Made by a program: the position numbers and the translations under genes | Assembly (NCBI GenBank): GCA_002793835.1 | Contig: PFDW01000076.1 | Location: 1-14,413, forward strand | Origin: Candidatus Portnoybacteria bacterium CG10_big_fil_rev_8_21_14_0_10_36_7 | GTDB lineage: Bacteria > Patescibacteriota > Minisyncoccia > Portnoybacterales > PFDW01 | Length of the DNA: 14,413 bases | Direction: 5' to 3' | Notes under the pieces: model-generated | Told to the model about the DNA's origin: nothing | Database searches by the model: none | The model's input: the letters and a program-made list of their open reading frames with translations, nothing else | Shown: positions 12,539 to 14,413 of the stretch, piece after piece | How positions within the stretch are numbered: the stretch's first letter is position 1 | Layout: the number at the start of each line of letters is the position of its first letter

Positions 12539-12574
12539 AAAAATCCCCGTTTATAATAAACGGGGATTTTTTTG
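12538..12574 (+). terminator. Strong terminator of the sigma factor gene, symmetric
   Basis: Stem AATCCCCGTTTA / TAAACGGGGATT (12542-12553 with 12557-12568), loop of three, flanked by an A run on the left and a T run on the right. It begins on the last codons of the gene and can work on both strands. Confidence 0.88.
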
Positions 12575-12578
12575 GTTA

Positions 12579-13083
12579 ATCATTTATGACGCTTTTCTTT
12601 GTGAAGATACTGATATGGGTACAGGCACGTAGCAAATTGAATTTTGGAAGAAAATGACTTTTTATCTGATTATTATGCCAGTTTGTGCTGTCGATTATTT
12701 TGTATATATCTTCAATCTCAAATTGACTTAGCTGATAAATTCTACGATATGTAAAGTTAGGGTATCTGCTTAGCCAAACCAGTCGTTTTTGTCTGTTGAT
12801 ACTAGAGTACTTATCAACTAAGTAAAAAATTGGACTTTATAAGTCTTAAGTTTCTATTAAAGAATCAAGTGGTTTTCCCTGTTCTTCTAAACATTTCAGG
12901 ACGCCTCTATTAAAAATAAGAATTGCGACGTGCCTATGCAAAAAGTTACTACAGAAACCAATACAGTTATTAACCATGGATTAAATTGTGTGATACTTAA
13001 TCATGACATTTTTTGCCCTCCCAATTAAGATTATATTTCGAAATTGTTAAGTCATTTATATTAACACTGCGTCTAAAATACAT
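12579..13083 (-). other. Mostly gene-free stretch with possible decayed minus-strand coding
   Basis: No intact gene is evident between the sigma factor terminator and the terminator at 13107. Three minus-strand frames look protein-like. The first is 13083-12997 (28 residues, MYFRRSVNINDLTISKYN...). The second is 12977-12846 (43 residues, ending GVLKCLEEQGKPLDSLIET). The third is an 85-codon open stretch, 12833-12579, without a start codon (INRQKRLVWLSRYPNFTYRR, YQLSQFEIEDIYKIIDS). The second and third are in the same frame, separated only by TAA-GAC-TTA-TAA. None has a Shine-Dalgarno. This may be one gene broken by stops and a shift, or chance open frames in AT-rich DNA. I recognise no family. 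A dyad GTTGATA / TATCAAC lies at 12795-12818. Confidence 0.3.
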
Positions 13084-13106
13084 CACATATATATTATTGT
13101 CTAATT

Positions 13107-13136
13107 AAAAAAGCCGAGTGTTGATTCTCGGCTTTT
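13107..13136 (-). terminator. Terminator of the PP2C unit
   Basis: Minus-strand stem AAAAGCCGAG / CTCGGCTTTT (13136-13127 with 13118-13109), loop of eight, followed by a T run to 13107. It lies 13 nt past the stop of the 36-residue peptide and closes a two-gene unit. Confidence 0.85.
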
Positions 13137-13148
13137 ACTACATAAGCT

Positions 13149-13259
13149 TTAATTTGCCATAATTATAGCTAACTCTGTCGAAATAAGAGCTATGCTCATA
13201 GCCTTGATCAAGACAATCGAGAAGCTATAAAATAGATATTTTGCTGTTTTACCCATCAT
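13149..13259 (-). CDS. 36-residue hydrophobic peptide co-transcribed with PP2C, function unknown
   Basis: I do not recognise this peptide, but the evidence that it is translated is good. It opens ATG-ATG at 13259-13254 with AAGGA 4 nt before the first ATG, and ends at TAA 13149-13151. The 36 residues begin MMGKTAKYLFYSFSIV and continue LIKAMSIALISTELAIIMAN: a short basic start followed by one hydrophobic helix, so a single-span membrane peptide is likely. It lies 15 nt after the PP2C stop, with the PP2C promoter upstream and a strong terminator 13 nt downstream. The two are therefore expressed together. It could anchor or regulate the phosphatase, or be a toxin-like peptide; neither is shown by sequence. 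Confidence 0.55.
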   Translation of the reverse strand: MMGKTAKYLFYSFSIVLIKAMSIALISTELAIIMAN

Positions 13260-13274
13260 GGTATCCTTTCCGGT

Positions 13275-14021
13275 TTATTCTGCCATCCCGACAATAATAG
13301 TTATATTATCTTTCGGTCCAGTGAGATATACTAGATTGCTAAACAAGCTATCAAGGGCAGATTGTGCGGTTTTTGAATTATTACAGAGTTCTTGGACTGA
13401 TTTATTGGGTAATTCGTCCCATAGACCGTCTGTCGCCACCACAAAATACTCCCCTTTCTTTATTGGTGCTTTAGTTACAAATAACTCTGGTCGTGAAATA
13501 ACACCAACGTCAGAAAAGTATGCATCGCCTATTGATCTAGTTGGCATTAAACCCTTAATGCCTTTCCAAACATAATGGTTACCCACGCGACCCCCTGCTT
13601 CGAGTAATCGTTTTTTTTCTGCTGAATTTTCAACTCTATGGTCGCGCGTAATTTGTTTAACTTTGGTATCTCTAAAAATAACCAATCGGCTATCTCCTGC
13701 ATTGGCTACATGCAAGTTATCATTATTTATATAAAACATTATTGCCGTGGAGCCACATTTGAATTTCAACTGTGCCTCTTTTGATGTTTCCGTAAAAAAC
13801 TTGGTTATTACGGTATCAAACGATTTAGATCCGGTAATTTGACTTGGTAAATCTTTAGTCATTTTTTGAACCAAATAATTTGATACTTCGTCACCACCAT
13901 GTCCGTCAAAGATGCCCGCTAATATGCTATTATGCTTATCATTTCTGATGATACAATGTGTGTCCTCCATATAGCTTCTTGGGCCTTTGTCTTGTAACAC
14001 AGCCAATTGTATTTTGGTCAT
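13275..14021 (-). CDS. Eukaryotic-type PP2C (PPM) Ser/Thr protein phosphatase
   Basis: This cytosolic Mn/Mg-dependent phosphatase removes phosphate from Ser or Thr. It has 248 residues from the chosen ATG. The PPM motifs appear in order: GPRSYMEDTHC, IFDGHGGDEVSNYL (metal Asp), GSTAIMFYI, VANAGDSRLVIF, RDHRVENSAEKKRLLEAGGR, PTRSIGD, VVATDGLWDE (metal Asp) and GPKDNITIIVG (metal Asp). The YMED, FDGHGG and TRSIGD forms resemble eukaryotic PP2C more than the SpoIIE/RsbU branch. A GTG two codons upstream (14025-14027) overlaps the AGGAG, so ATG 14019-14021, 5 nt after AGGAG, is the better start. No protein kinase gene is in the window. It is followed by the 36-residue peptide. It has its own promoter at 14069-14097. 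Confidence 0.92.
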   Translation of the reverse strand: MTKIQLAVLQDKGPRSYMEDTHCIIRNDKHNSILAGIFDGHGGDEVSNYLVQKMTKDLPSQITGSKSFDTVITKFFTETSKEAQLKFKCGSTAIMFYINNDNLHVANAGDSRLVIFRDTKVKQITRDHRVENSAEKKRLLEAGGRVGNHYVWKGIKGLMPTRSIGDAYFSDVGVISRPELFVTKAPIKKGEYFVVATDGLWDELPNKSVQELCNNSKTAQSALDSLFSNLVYLTGPKDNITIIVGMAE

Positions 14022-14068
14022 AGCCACTCCTTTATAGTTGATTGTGAAAGTACAAATTCGTTTGTTTA

Positions 14069-14097
14069 CTTATACTATAAACTACCGATTTCGTCAA
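14069..14097 (-). promoter_or_regulatory. Promoter of the PP2C unit
   Basis: Minus-strand TTGACG (14092-14097), 17-bp spacer, TATAAG (14069-14074). The predicted leader is about 40 nt and carries AGGAG before the ATG at 14021. Confidence 0.7.
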
Positions 14098-14141
14098 ATA
14101 TCAGTTTATTGTTAGTTTTGTAATCCTCAAAAAATAGAACA

Positions 14142-14169
14142 CCGCAGACCAGTATCGGCCTGCGGTTTA
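14142..14169 (-). terminator. Hairpin terminator between the right-edge gene and PP2C
   Basis: ACCGCAGACC pairs with GGCCTGCGGT (one mismatch) around a 6-nt loop. On the minus strand it is followed by GTTCTATTTTTT, a slightly displaced T-tract. The plus strand also has a T run after a gap, so direction is not certain. Confidence 0.6.
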
Positions 14170-14190
14170 TAATTTTTTTATCTAATTTAT

Positions 14191-14208
14191 TAACGCAAAA
14201 TTGCGTTA
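14191..14208. repeat. Short inverted repeat downstream of the right-edge gene
   Basis: TAACGCA (14191-14197) and TGCGTTA (14202-14208) form a 7-bp hairpin with a 4-nt loop. On the minus strand it follows the right-edge gene and precedes an A-rich stretch. It may be a protein site or a weak secondary hairpin. Confidence 0.5.
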
Positions 14209-14283
14209 GCGATATTTCCAGTATTGGTAATATTTATAAATTAGGTTTGAGTGTTGATGGTGTAATTTATGGTGGGGAATTTG

Positions 14284-14412
14284 TCAGCCAGTTAAGACAT
14301 GGAGATATTCGTAGGAAGCTAGTCTTTTTAGAGGTTCTGCACCACTCGCTGGAACCCCAATCGAGTTGACTTGTGCGAACTCTCCATCGTTCTCAACTAG
14401 TTCTACGACTGT
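14284..14412 (-). CDS. C-terminal end of an unidentified protein (cut by the right edge)
   Basis: The minus-strand frame entering from the right edge is open for 42 codons and ends at TGA 14284-14286. The visible residues are TVVELVENDGEFAQVNSI, GVPASGAEPLKRLASYEY and LHVLTG. The composition is soluble and mixed, with no motif I recognise. The frame has no stop or start inside the window and its codon use looks protein-coding. It is followed by about 110 bases holding an inverted repeat (14191-14208) and a terminator (14142-14169). It could be a chance open frame, but the balanced residue mix makes a real C-terminus more likely. Confidence 0.5.
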   Translation of the reverse strand, partial: TVVELVENDGEFAQVNSIGVPASGAEPLKRLASYEYLHVLTG

Positions 14413-14413
14413 G

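Noticed and set aside
14022..14027. GTG start two codons upstream for PP2C
   Set aside because: The GTG overlaps the AGGAG ribosome site; the ATG at 14019-14021 has proper spacing.

Overview
The window looks like a stretch of a small, AT-rich bacterial genome with standard stop codon use. It is most consistent with a Candidate Phyla Radiation / Patescibacteria-type organism. That placement is an inference from gene content, not a phylogeny. The supporting content is a membrane-anchored matrixin-like protease, a lycopene-cyclase-like membrane protein, a DUF5661-like protein and a DUF438/hemerythrin protein, together with very short gene spacing and many genes that lack a Shine-Dalgarno sequence. 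No tRNA, rRNA, CRISPR array or complete mobile element was seen.

Layout, left to right. Positions 1-304 (minus) hold the 5' part of a VKOR-family gene cut by the window edge. Positions 320-571 (plus) are a self-contained small transcription unit encoding a 34-residue peptide. Positions 570-2802 (minus) are a tight operon of a membrane-anchored cyclophilin, a DrrA-like ABC ATPase and an ABC-2 permease. Positions 2987-3736 (plus) encode a DUF438/hemerythrin protein. Positions 3775-7578 (minus) hold a run of close or overlapping genes: AI-2E-family permease, membrane matrixin, a lycopene-cyclase-like gene broken by one frameshift, a MazG-like protein, a small membrane protein and a DUF5661-like protein. 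Positions 7649-8750 (minus) are a type II glutamine synthetase broken by three frameshifts and visibly richer in GC than its neighbours. Positions 8913-9472 (minus) hold a small acidic protein and a cold-shock protein with a full-consensus promoter. Positions 9585-9740 (minus) carry what looks like the N-terminal remnant of MsrB. Positions 9809-11437 (minus) are a stomatin/SPFH plus MscS pair. Positions 11648-12538 (plus) encode a divergent sigma-70-family factor. Positions 12579-13083 are mostly non-coding with possible decayed minus-strand coding. Positions 13149-14021 (minus) hold a eukaryotic-type PP2C phosphatase followed by a 36-residue hydrophobic peptide. Positions 14284-14412 (minus) are the C-terminal end of an unidentified gene.

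How the parts relate. Much of the window is envelope biology: lipid or peptide export, a surface or secreted prolyl isomerase, a membrane protease, a permease, SPFH scaffolding and a tension-gated channel. Redox functions (VKOR, MsrB remnant, hemerythrin) are scattered and partly decayed. Signalling functions (sigma factor, PP2C) lie at the right end.

The most interesting patterns are architectural. Shine-Dalgarno sequences are confined to a minority of genes (glutamine synthetase, sigma factor, PP2C and two small peptides). Two promoters place the start codon exactly 6 nt after the -10 box, implying leaderless mRNAs. Terminator T-tracts run directly into the -35 element of the next unit. A 28-bp perfect palindrome lies inside the broken glutamine synthetase. 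I do not see a clear-cut new multi-gene defence or biosynthetic system.
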